Origin: Desulfobacteraceae bacterium | GTDB lineage: Bacteria; Desulfobacterota; Desulfobacteria; Desulfobacterales; RPRI01 | Assembly: GCA_011391695.1 (NCBI GenBank) | Contig: JAABQB010000010.1 | Location: 1-64,000, forward strand | Reading direction: 5' to 3' | DNA length: 64,000 nucleotides | In this document: positions 39,676-48,276 of the stretch, one piece after another | Position numbering within the stretch: position 1 is the stretch's first letter | Layout of the letters: each line of letters opens with the position of its first letter | Program-made: the position numbers and the translations under genes | Notes under the pieces: generated by a model | What the model was told of the DNA's origin: nothing | Database searches by the model: none | What the model saw: only the letters and a program-made list of their open reading frames with translations

Positions 39676-40188
39676 TTATGTCAAAACCTCAATATCCTCT
39701 TCATCTACTTCCACGGAAGCGAACTGTCCGAGTGCTTCAATGTTGACTATTACGCGTCCTGTTTTGCCGTATCTTGCAAATGTTCCCACGACACCCTCAA
39801 AGGGTCCGCTTATAACCATAACGCTCTCCCCTTTTTTAAAACTGGTCCCCGTAAGGATTTTCCCGTCTCCTGCAGTCATGATTTTAAGCGATTCTATTGT
39901 TTCATGCGGAACAGGAACAGGACCGCTCCGGTTTCCAACCAGTCGGACTACACCGGCGGTTTTGACTATTTCAATGTGCGTGCCGGGCGCAAGACAGGAT
40001 TTAACGAACAGGTACCCTGGAAAGAGAGGTATGTTTATCATGACTTTTCTGTCGACACGCCTGCTTCTGACCAGAACTTTTGGTAAAAAAGCTTCTAACG
40101 ATTTTTTTATTAATCCCTCGTACACCACATTTTCAAACCTGCTTCTGGTATGAAGCACGTACCATGAAGGAGTTATTATTTTCGTCAT
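39676..40188 (-). CDS. NusG-like (UpxY-type) transcription antitermination factor
   Basis: WYVLHTRSRFENVVYEGL, FPGYLFVKS, KKGESVMVISGPFEGVVGTFARYGKTGRVIVNIE (KOW). Confidence 0.9.
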   Translation of the reverse strand: MTKIITPSWYVLHTRSRFENVVYEGLIKKSLEAFLPKVLVRSRRVDRKVMINIPLFPGYLFVKSCLAPGTHIEIVKTAGVVRLVGNRSGPVPVPHETIESLKIMTAGDGKILTGTSFKKGESVMVISGPFEGVVGTFARYGKTGRVIVNIEALGQFASVEVDEEDIEVLT

Positions 40189-42531
40189 CTAGCCTCCGAA
40201 ACCTCCGAGACCAGTGAAGTTTATCATGAAAGAAAATTTCTCATCATCAACCTCATCCGTATATCCAAAATCGACCGACCAGCACTGGGACGTATACAGG
40301 AATCCCAGATCGGTTTTTATCCTCTTGTTATCGTGGATATTGATTTCATGATATGCTCGTAATAAGAGATTATCAAAGATTTTTATGTTAATGGCTGAAA
40401 GCAGGGATTCTGTTGAATCACGCTGAAATCTGTATTCTGCAGAGAGTGAATCCCCGCGATGGTCTGATAATCTCCCTGAAGCGTTCCGCGTGACAATCTG
40501 GCTGTCATACGTGGACCATGTCGCATCTGTTGAAAAAGATAAATATTTAAAGGGGGTTAGCTTTAGCTCGCCATATAACGGAGAAAAAGGTTTCCCGTCC
40601 TTCTTATCTTCTCTTTCTTCGTTTACATTAAAGCTTTGCGCGATCATTATTCTTAAAAATTCATTATATGTATAAGAGGGCTCATCTGCATCTTTCTTAC
40701 CGTCACTTCCGGTTTTGCCCGAAGGAGATCTTGATGTAAAAGTGTTTGTCAGAGAATAGGCTATCAGATTGTTCATTCCGATGCGATCGATGCCGTCAAA
40801 GCTCGGATAATCGGTCTGGTCCTCATCCGGTGTGAAAGAATAAACAATCTTCGGTTTAATTGAATGTTTAATGCTGTCCACACGCTCACTGTTTATTTTA
40901 AAAACGCGGAAAAATTCGGTGGAAAGGTCAAGGCTGGCATCGTACATTTCCCTGTTATAGATAGTCTCATTTTCATTGGTATCTCTTTCTGACGGATCGA
41001 CATACCAGGTTGTGTGCCTTAACCCCAGAGAGGATTCCAGTGAAAGAAAACTTTTCAACCTGAACGGCATATAGATTCTCGGATACAAGTCTACGCGGTG
41101 GCCGGACATACCGTCTTTTCTGTAAAAATTGGTATATTCCGAATCGAGGTCGGCGTAAAGAGGCGTGCCTGAGAGCTTTTGTCTTGTTGAATTGAACTCG
41201 ATAACAGGCAATTTATGCAGGGTGTCATCCGCGTCACTCCACCTGCGCTTTATGACATTATCGTACCAGCGGGTTTCTGCATTAAAGGTATAGAAAGACC
41301 AGTTTTTGGAAAGATTCAGCCTGTTGATCCTGACAGGATCATCATAATTGTCTATCTCCCTTCCGAAATATTTTTTAAAGTATGCTTCGGTTGCGTTAAA
41401 ACCATTATGACCGTCCTTAAATTCATGAAGGTAGTCCTGATCGCTTACAATATCTATATCAAGTTTTGCCTTGAATCCATCAGGTAATTCCTGATCATGC
41501 TTCATTCTGAACCAGTACCTGTCTGAATTGGGACGCAAATAACTGTCACCTGAATATCCCCATTTTTTATCGGAATTGTTTGTACCGTCATCCTGTTTCT
41601 TGTCATCAAGATAATCAAACATCAGGGCGCCCCTGGTCTGTTTGTCTAAAATATAACGGTATTCAAATCCTCCTTTTTCACCCCGCTCACCCATATGATG
41701 GACATAGAGAGTGGCGTCGGTATTTTCATTTATTGCCCAGAAATAAGGCTGGTTGTATTCCATTCCTTTTCTATCGGATTGTCCTATCTCGGGAGCCAGA
41801 AGACCTGATTGCCGCTTTGTTTTAGCAGGAAAAGCCATAAAAGGCACATACATTACCGGTAATTTTTTTGTCCAGAATGCAGCGTGGTTTATAAATCCAT
41901 ATCCTTCGATATCAACTGTAATCTTTTTGCCTGTAATTTTCCAGTCCGGTGTTTCGCCATCACAGGTTGAAACGGTAGCTTCTTCGGCAAGATAGCTGTT
42001 CTCACCTGTTTTTTCGATTGATTTGCCGCTGATATGAAAATTATTTTCTTTAAGAAATATTGTGCCGTCATGCACGGTACCGGTTTCGGATTTTAAATCC
42101 ATATCCAGACTGTTCCCTGTGAGAACATCTCCACCTGCTGTCAGTTTGACATTTCCCTTTGCGTGAGCGTGAAATGTTTTGTGATCAAAGCGAACAAAAT
42201 CAGCTGTAATTTTTCTGCTGTTTTTGAATATTATTACATTCCCGGATGCTGTATATATATCTGTATTTCTGTCATGATTAATTTCGTCGGCGGTAAGATT
42301 CCAGGGTTCACCAGAGTCATCATTTTTAAACAAGCGGTCACTCATGGGTGCTGCAAAAACAACGGAATCAAATATGAATATAAATACAAATATTATTAAT
42401 AATACTAAAGGGTAAGTGCAGGCACATTTCCTTAACTGAAAATCAGCACGGTCGTTTAAACAAAAAGGGGAATAATTTCTGTTTTTAAGCATTAAATTGA
42501 GCATTGATATCCGGAATTTTTTTATATCCAT
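40189..42531 (-). CDS. lptD: LPS-assembly protein LptD
   Basis: OstA-like N-terminus LTADEINHDRNTDIYTASGNVIIF; LPVMYVPFMAFPAKTKRQSGLLAPEIGQSDRKGMEYNQPYFWAIN. Confidence 0.93.
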   Translation of the reverse strand: MDIKKFRISMLNLMLKNRNYSPFCLNDRADFQLRKCACTYPLVLLIIFVFIFIFDSVVFAAPMSDRLFKNDDSGEPWNLTADEINHDRNTDIYTASGNVIIFKNSRKITADFVRFDHKTFHAHAKGNVKLTAGGDVLTGNSLDMDLKSETGTVHDGTIFLKENNFHISGKSIEKTGENSYLAEEATVSTCDGETPDWKITGKKITVDIEGYGFINHAAFWTKKLPVMYVPFMAFPAKTKRQSGLLAPEIGQSDRKGMEYNQPYFWAINENTDATLYVHHMGERGEKGGFEYRYILDKQTRGALMFDYLDDKKQDDGTNNSDKKWGYSGDSYLRPNSDRYWFRMKHDQELPDGFKAKLDIDIVSDQDYLHEFKDGHNGFNATEAYFKKYFGREIDNYDDPVRINRLNLSKNWSFYTFNAETRWYDNVIKRRWSDADDTLHKLPVIEFNSTRQKLSGTPLYADLDSEYTNFYRKDGMSGHRVDLYPRIYMPFRLKSFLSLESSLGLRHTTWYVDPSERDTNENETIYNREMYDASLDLSTEFFRVFKINSERVDSIKHSIKPKIVYSFTPDEDQTDYPSFDGIDRIGMNNLIAYSLTNTFTSRSPSGKTGSDGKKDADEPSYTYNEFLRIMIAQSFNVNEEREDKKDGKPFSPLYGELKLTPFKYLSFSTDATWSTYDSQIVTRNASGRLSDHRGDSLSAEYRFQRDSTESLLSAINIKIFDNLLLRAYHEINIHDNKRIKTDLGFLYTSQCWSVDFGYTDEVDDEKFSFMINFTGLGGFGG

Positions 42532-42739
42532 CCATGTTTATGTTAGTAAATCGTTATCTGCCAGAAGGTTTAGCACGTTTGAGACCAATTTCAGCGGCAG
42601 AATATAAGAGCAATTATTAAAAAGCAAGACCCAGTTTTTAAAATACGTTCTTTCAAAAATATTAAAAATGGGGTATCATAAAAATTAGATCGCCTCCAAA
42701 AGAGTTGGTGATTCAATGAGGATTCAAGGTTTTTGTTAT

Positions 42740-43501
42740 ATGAAAGTGCTTATTACAAATGATGACGGTATTTATGCCCGTGGCCTGTTGGCGCTGTACA
42801 AGAGGTTTGCAATAAGCCATTTCGTGACAGTCGTGGCGCCTGACCGGGAAAGAAGCGCCGTCAGTCATGCCATAACGCTGCATGAACCCCTTCGAGCAAA
42901 AAGGGTTGATCTGGATGGCGGTATTCCCGGATATGCTGTTAACGGTACTCCTGCCGATTGCATCAAGCTCGGCGTACTCGAAATACTCGGATATAAGCCG
43001 GATATAGTTATTGCAGGTATAAATCCCGGTGCCAATGTAGGCGTCAATCTCAACTATTCAGGTACGGTTGCCGCGGCCAAGGAGGCTTCTTTTTATGGTG
43101 TCAGCGCAATAGCTGTATCCATCCAGGGTTTTGATATGAAACACCTCGACGATGCGGCGATATTTGTTGAAAGACTTACGATGGAAGTTGTTGAAAAGGG
43201 GCTTCCATTCGGAACTTTTCTTAATGTTAATATTCCGGATATCTCAATAAAAGAAGCAGCGGGAGTCCGTATCAGCAGTCAGGGCATAGACATTTCCTCC
43301 GAGTTTTTTGAAAAAAGAGTTGATCCCCGGAATCGTACGTATTACTGGCAGGGATGTGATACCAATCTTTCCGTATATAATCCGGATACTGATGGAGCCG
43401 TTCTTTATGACAAGTTCATATCAATAACTCCAATCAAGTGCGACATGACCGATTACAGCATGATGAAAGCTCTTAAAGAGTGGAATATAAATAACAGCTG
43501 A
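42740..43501 (+). CDS. surE: 5'/3'-nucleotidase SurE
   Basis: MKVLITNDDGIYARGLLAL, VVAPDRERSAVSHAIT, INPGANVGVNLNYSGTVAAAKEA. Confidence 0.96.
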   Translation: MKVLITNDDGIYARGLLALYKRFAISHFVTVVAPDRERSAVSHAITLHEPLRAKRVDLDGGIPGYAVNGTPADCIKLGVLEILGYKPDIVIAGINPGANVGVNLNYSGTVAAAKEASFYGVSAIAVSIQGFDMKHLDDAAIFVERLTMEVVEKGLPFGTFLNVNIPDISIKEAAGVRISSQGIDISSEFFEKRVDPRNRTYYWQGCDTNLSVYNPDTDGAVLYDKFISITPIKCDMTDYSMMKALKEWNINNS

Positions 43502-43505
43502 GAAG

Positions 43506-44492
43506 GTGCTTATGAAAAAACAATATGCCGGATCTTTTAAAGCCGGAGATAAGGTGGATGATGTTTTTGTCCTTTATGAAAAGATTCTTGCTCAAAAAAA
43601 AGACGGGAGCGATTATCTGAACAATACATTTTCCGATAAGACAGGAAAGATAAAAGGTGTCTTATGGGACAATGTGGATAAGATTACAGCAGGCACAAAG
43701 GCCGGCGATTTTGTTCATGTCAGGGGAAATGTTTCGGAATACAAGGGAACCCTTCAGGTTGTGATAAAGAGCATGGAGACCATATTGCCGGATTCGGTTG
43801 ATCCTTCCGATTTCCTTCCGGCAACAGGGCGCGATATCGATTCCATGTTAAAACAACTGTCCGGGCTTTCAGATTCAATCAAAGAGAAAAAATTAAGAGA
43901 GCTTTTCACGGCTTTCTGGAATGACTCAGGGTTTGTCGATAAATTCAAGAAAGCTCCTGCCGCAAAAAAAATGCATCATGCCTACATAGGCGGCCTGCTG
44001 GAGCATACCCTTTCGATGGCTTTACTTGCGGATAAGATAGCAGGCCATTACAGCGGTCTTGACAGAGATCTTCTTATTGCCGGAACTATCCTTCATGATA
44101 TTGGGAAAATAAGGGAATTTGAATATGATATTAAGATTGATTATTCGGATGAAGGGAGGCTTTTAAGCCATATAGTAATAGGACTTGGAATGATAGATGA
44201 GAAGATTAAGGAGATCAAAGAATTCCCGGATGCCCTTGCGCTCGTGTTAAGGCACATGATAGTAAGCCATCACGGCACGAGAGACTTCGGTTCTCCTGAA
44301 CCTCCGAAGACGATTGAAGCAGTTCTTCTCAATTATATTGACGAAATCGATTCCAAGATAAGCGGCATACGGGAATTCATTGCTTCCGGTGAAGGAGGAG
44401 GAAACTGGACCTCTTATCATAAGATACTTGAGCGCCATTTTTACACAGGTGAAAACGGGATGCCGCCTAAGGAAAAGAAAATACTGGAATAA
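43506..44492 (+). CDS. OB-fold/HD-domain exoribonuclease, YhaM-like
   Basis: LNNTFSDKTGKIKGVLWD, HHAYIGGLLEHTLSMALLADKIAGHY, TILHDIGKIREFEYD. Confidence 0.88.
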   Translation: MLMKKQYAGSFKAGDKVDDVFVLYEKILAQKKDGSDYLNNTFSDKTGKIKGVLWDNVDKITAGTKAGDFVHVRGNVSEYKGTLQVVIKSMETILPDSVDPSDFLPATGRDIDSMLKQLSGLSDSIKEKKLRELFTAFWNDSGFVDKFKKAPAAKKMHHAYIGGLLEHTLSMALLADKIAGHYSGLDRDLLIAGTILHDIGKIREFEYDIKIDYSDEGRLLSHIVIGLGMIDEKIKEIKEFPDALALVLRHMIVSHHGTRDFGSPEPPKTIEAVLLNYIDEIDSKISGIREFIASGEGGGNWTSYHKILERHFYTGENGMPPKEKKILE

Positions 44493-44514
44493 ATACTATT
44501 TGATAAGGACAGTT

Positions 44515-44645
44515 TGATAAAAAGTTCAAACATGCTTTTTTTGTCATTCTCGCGAAAGCGGGAATCCAGTTTTTCAAATGCTTCTGGACTCCCGTTTTCA
44601 CGGGAGTGATGAGATTTCGGATTTTTTCGAGAGCATCTATGATGA
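44515..44645. repeat. Class B intergenic repeat element (copy B5)
   Basis: gtcattctcgcgaaagcgggaatccag..cttctggactcccgttttcacgggagtgatgagattt. Confidence 0.7.
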
Positions 44646-44670
44646 CAGTCTGAACAGACAGGATATAAAG

Positions 44671-45291
44671 ATGTTTATAACATTTGAGGGAATCGAAGGC
44701 TCCGGAAAAACGACACAGATACGCCATGCTCTGGAATTTTTGAAGCAAAGAGGAAATGATTGCATCGTGACCCGTGAACCGGGGGGCACTATGACAGGTC
44801 AGAAGATCCGGGCGATCCTCCTTGATCCTGAAAGCAGTGGGATAGACCCTTCAACCGAGCTTCTTTTGTATGTGGCTGACAGAGCCGAACACGTCAATAA
44901 AGTTGTAAGGCCGGCATTATCAGCAGGCAAAACTGTTTTGTGCGACCGCTATTTTGATGCGACTGTTGTATATCAGGGGTATGCCCGGGGATTGGATATA
45001 GATTTATTAAAAAATATGCATAAACTGATTCTGAATGATTTAAAGCCTGACATCACTTTTCTTCTCGACCTTCCTCCCGCAGCCGGTCTTTCAAGAGCTT
45101 GGAAACAGATAGAAGAAGGAGAACGAGCGGGGATTGAAACAAGATTTGAAAAAGAGGCCGTTGCTTTTCATGAAAAGGTAAGAGAAGGTTATCTTGAGCT
45201 TGCGCGGCAGGAGCCTGAGCGCTTTATCGTTATTGACGCCATGAATAATGAAGAGCAGGTCAGGAAAGATATAATAAAGGTATTGTCATGA
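44671..45291 (+). CDS. tmk: Thymidylate kinase (ORF-track start at 44578 lies in repeat B5)
   Basis: MFITFEGIEGSGKTTQIRHA, TREPGGT, DRYFDATVVYQGYARGLD. Confidence 0.95.
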   Translation: MFITFEGIEGSGKTTQIRHALEFLKQRGNDCIVTREPGGTMTGQKIRAILLDPESSGIDPSTELLLYVADRAEHVNKVVRPALSAGKTVLCDRYFDATVVYQGYARGLDIDLLKNMHKLILNDLKPDITFLLDLPPAAGLSRAWKQIEEGERAGIETRFEKEAVAFHEKVREGYLELARQEPERFIVIDAMNNEEQVRKDIIKVLS

Positions 45292-47564
45292 GCTACTCTG
45301 TACTGGACACGATAGGAAATACCCCGCTTGTTGAAATAAAAAACATGAATCCTAATCCCAGGGTAAGGATTCTTGCGAAGCTCGAATACTTTAACCCGGG
45401 AGGTTCGATAAAAGACAGGGCAGCGCTCTTTATGATCGAAGAGGGGGAAAAATCCGGTGAACTTACACGCGACAAGACAGTCATAGAGGCAACCAGCGGC
45501 AACACCGGCATAGGCCTTGCTCTGGTTTGTTCGGTCAAGGGATACAGGCTGCTTCTTACCATGTCCGAAGCCGCAAGCATTGAGCGCCAGAAAATACTCA
45601 AAGCCCGTGGAGCCGATATTCTGCTAACTCCAGGACATCTCGGCACGGACGGAGCAATAGAAGAGGTTTACCGTCTTTGCAGGGAAAAACCCGGCGCCTA
45701 TTTTATGACGGATCAGTTCAACAACAAGGCGAACTGGCAGGCCCATTATTTTGGAACAGCCGAAGAGATATGGAAACAGACCGAAGGAAAAGTCACAAAG
45801 GTCATCGTTACAATGGGAACAACCGGAACCGTGATGGGAATCACAAGAAGGCTCAAGGAATATAACCCTGACATAACAATCGTAGGTGTCGAACCATATC
45901 TCGGACATAAAATCCAGGGTCTCAAGAATATGAAAGAGGCTTACAGGCCCGAGATTTATGAAAAGAAGCTCATTGATAAAATAGTGAATATCGATGATGA
46001 AGAGGCCTTTGAAACGGCGAGGCGCCTTGCGAGGGAAGAGGGTCTGTTTGTTGGAATGAGCAGCGGCGCCGCCATGGTGATTGCCGCGAACGAAGCGTCC
46101 GCCACGGATGAGGGAACGATAGTCGTCATATTCCCGGACAGCGGGGAACGCTATCTGAGCACTTCCCTTTTTGCGGTCAAGGAAAAGATCGAGCTCAAGC
46201 TCTTCAACACACTGACAAGAGGAAAGGAACCATTTGAGCCTGTTCATCCAGGCAAGGTTTCCGTTTATTCCTGCGGACCGACAGTCCACGCGAGAATGCA
46301 TCTTGGAGAATGCAGGCGCTTTGTCTTTTCGGACCTCTTATGCCGCTATCTCGAATTCAGGGGATATTCGGTAAAGCATATAATGAATATAACGGACCTC
46401 GATGATAAGACCATAAACGGGTCTGAAAAGGCCGGGATAGGATTGTCCGAGTTTACCGGGAAACATATTGACTTGTTCATGAAGGACCTCGATCTTCTCT
46501 GCATCAAGCATGCGGACGGTTATCCGAGGGTTAGTGAACATGTTGAAGATATGGTGGCGGTTGCCGGAAAACTTGTTAAAAAAGGCTATGCCTATGAAAA
46601 GCTCCGCTCGCTCTATTTTGATATTTCCCGCTTTGCGGATTACGGAAAATTGTCAGGGGTCGACATAAACAAGATAAAAGTAGGCGCTACAGTGGATCTC
46701 GATGATTATGAAAAGGATAATCCTCGGGATTTTACATTGCTTAAAAGAGCGAAGCTTTCCGAGCTTAAAAGAGGGATATACACCGCGACCGACTGGGGAA
46801 ATGTCAGGCCCTCCTGGCACATTCAGTGCGCTGCAATATCAATGAAATACCTTGGAGAAACTTTTGATATTCATACAAGCAGCAGGGAACTTGTTTTCCC
46901 GCACCATGAAAACGAGATAGCAATTTCAAGAGCCCTGACAGGGAAACCTCTTGCAAAATTCTGGATGCATTGCGAGCGGGTGCTTGTTGACGGCAATAAA
47001 GTGGATGATACAAAGGATAGACTCTTAATATCGGACCTCGTCAACATGGGTTGCACGGGCAGGGAAATAAGATTCTGGCTGATATCGAACCACTACAGAA
47101 AGCCGGTTATCTTTTCGGCGGAAAGGCTTGAGGATGCGAGGCATTCTTTAAGAAGGCTTGATACATGCATTCACGCTCTTTTTGATGTCAGGGACGGAGA
47201 GCCATATCCTGAGCTTGACCAGCTTCTTTATGATATAAAAAGCGGATTTGCGGGAGCCATGGATGACGATCTCAACATATCCGCAGCCCTCTCTTCCATA
47301 TTCGGAATAGTAAGACAGGCAAATATTCTGGTTGTGAATAAAAAGATAGATGCGGATGGAGCGTCAAAGATTATAGGGGCGTTCCGTCATATCGATTCGG
47401 TGCTCAATATCTTCGACTTTTCAGACAGGACTTTTGACCCTGAATTAAGGCGCCTTTTAAAAGAGAGGGAAAAGGCGAGGGAAAATAAAGACTGGAGTCT
47501 ATCCGACAGCTTGCGCGAAAAGCTGGAATCGATGGGAGTAAAGGTAAGAGATCATAAAAGCTGA
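45288..47564 (+). CDS. Fusion protein: cysteine synthase (N-terminal) + cysteinyl-tRNA synthetase-like (C-terminal)
   Basis: IGNTPLVEIKN, NPGGSIKDRA, EATSGNTGIGLA, MSSGAA; then FNTLTRGKEPFEPVHPGKVSVYSCGPTVHARMHLGE, WHIQCAAIS, FPHHENEIAIS in one uninterrupted frame. Confidence 0.92.
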   Translation: MSYSVLDTIGNTPLVEIKNMNPNPRVRILAKLEYFNPGGSIKDRAALFMIEEGEKSGELTRDKTVIEATSGNTGIGLALVCSVKGYRLLLTMSEAASIERQKILKARGADILLTPGHLGTDGAIEEVYRLCREKPGAYFMTDQFNNKANWQAHYFGTAEEIWKQTEGKVTKVIVTMGTTGTVMGITRRLKEYNPDITIVGVEPYLGHKIQGLKNMKEAYRPEIYEKKLIDKIVNIDDEEAFETARRLAREEGLFVGMSSGAAMVIAANEASATDEGTIVVIFPDSGERYLSTSLFAVKEKIELKLFNTLTRGKEPFEPVHPGKVSVYSCGPTVHARMHLGECRRFVFSDLLCRYLEFRGYSVKHIMNITDLDDKTINGSEKAGIGLSEFTGKHIDLFMKDLDLLCIKHADGYPRVSEHVEDMVAVAGKLVKKGYAYEKLRSLYFDISRFADYGKLSGVDINKIKVGATVDLDDYEKDNPRDFTLLKRAKLSELKRGIYTATDWGNVRPSWHIQCAAISMKYLGETFDIHTSSRELVFPHHENEIAISRALTGKPLAKFWMHCERVLVDGNKVDDTKDRLLISDLVNMGCTGREIRFWLISNHYRKPVIFSAERLEDARHSLRRLDTCIHALFDVRDGEPYPELDQLLYDIKSGFAGAMDDDLNISAALSSIFGIVRQANILVVNKKIDADGASKIIGAFRHIDSVLNIFDFSDRTFDPELRRLLKEREKARENKDWSLSDSLREKLESMGVKVRDHKS

Positions 47565-47620
47565 CGAATGCCACCACAGGAAAAGTATTTTCAGAGCACA
47601 ACAGGAGATGTCTTCAATTT

Positions 47621-47749
47621 CAGACGGCAAAGTAAAAAGCTCATTATGCAAGGCGCGCGAATCTTGAGGAATGAAGCGTACATATAAGTACGCTGCAATG
47701 ACGAAAGATGAAGCGCAACACAGCAGAATGACTTTTTAAGAAGCCGTCA
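47621..47749. repeat. Class A MITE-like element, copy A2
   Basis: cagacggcaaagtaaaaagctcattatgcaaggcgcgcgaatcttgaggaatgaagcgtac..gtacgctgcaatgacgaaagatgaagcgcaacacagcagaatgactttttaagaagccgtca. Confidence 0.9.
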
Positions 47750-48271
47750 GTATCTGGAATCCGCGTATTCCAACCATCCGCCTGCCGAAACCAGCGCCCT
47801 GTCAAACTTCGAAATCTCGAATTTCACGGATTCTTTAACGTCTCCTGATTTCAGGATGAAAGAACTTTTGTCGAAAAGAGTCTCGATTTCCGTATCGCGT
47901 TTTGAAAAAACCGAAAAAAGCCTGCTTATGATTTCATGGGAAAGCTCGACTGCCATCATGCCGCAGTTGAACATGTTCCTTTTAAAGATCCTTGCAAAGC
48001 TTGGAGCGATGACGAGATTGATACCGTTTGTCTCAAGCGCCCACGGAGCATGCTCCCTCGATGATCCGCAACCGAAATTTTCACGGGTTATGATGATGCC
48101 CTTCCCCTGAATATCTTTTTTATTGTCGAAGCCTTCAAGATTGATGTCCTCAAAGAGGTAAGGCTTTAAAGACTGCCTTGTGTTTTCAGAAAGATGTTTG
48201 GCAGGAATTATTTCATCCGTATTAATATCCGATCTGTCAAGGAAAAGCGCTTTTCCGCTGAAATTTTTCAT
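47747..48271 (-). CDS. leuD: 3-isopropylmalate dehydratase small subunit (aconitase-family LeuD)
   Basis: RSDINTDEIIPAKHL, NFGCGSSREHAPWAL, FARIFKRNMFNCGM. Confidence 0.9.
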   Translation of the reverse strand: MKNFSGKALFLDRSDINTDEIIPAKHLSENTRQSLKPYLFEDINLEGFDNKKDIQGKGIIITRENFGCGSSREHAPWALETNGINLVIAPSFARIFKRNMFNCGMMAVELSHEIISRLFSVFSKRDTEIETLFDKSSFILKSGDVKESVKFEISKFDRALVSAGGWLEYADSRY

Positions 48272-48276
48272 AAAGA

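Noticed and set aside
39740-40153. 137-aa + ORF
   Set aside because: Antisense to the NusG-like gene; no independent support.
21636-44645. Class B repeats considered as CRISPR-like or as coding exons
   Set aside because: Copies are isolated, diverged and not regularly spaced; no cas genes in the window.
45624-46301. 225-aa minus-strand ORF opposite the cysteine synthase domain
   Set aside because: Shadow ORF opposite a clearly coding frame.
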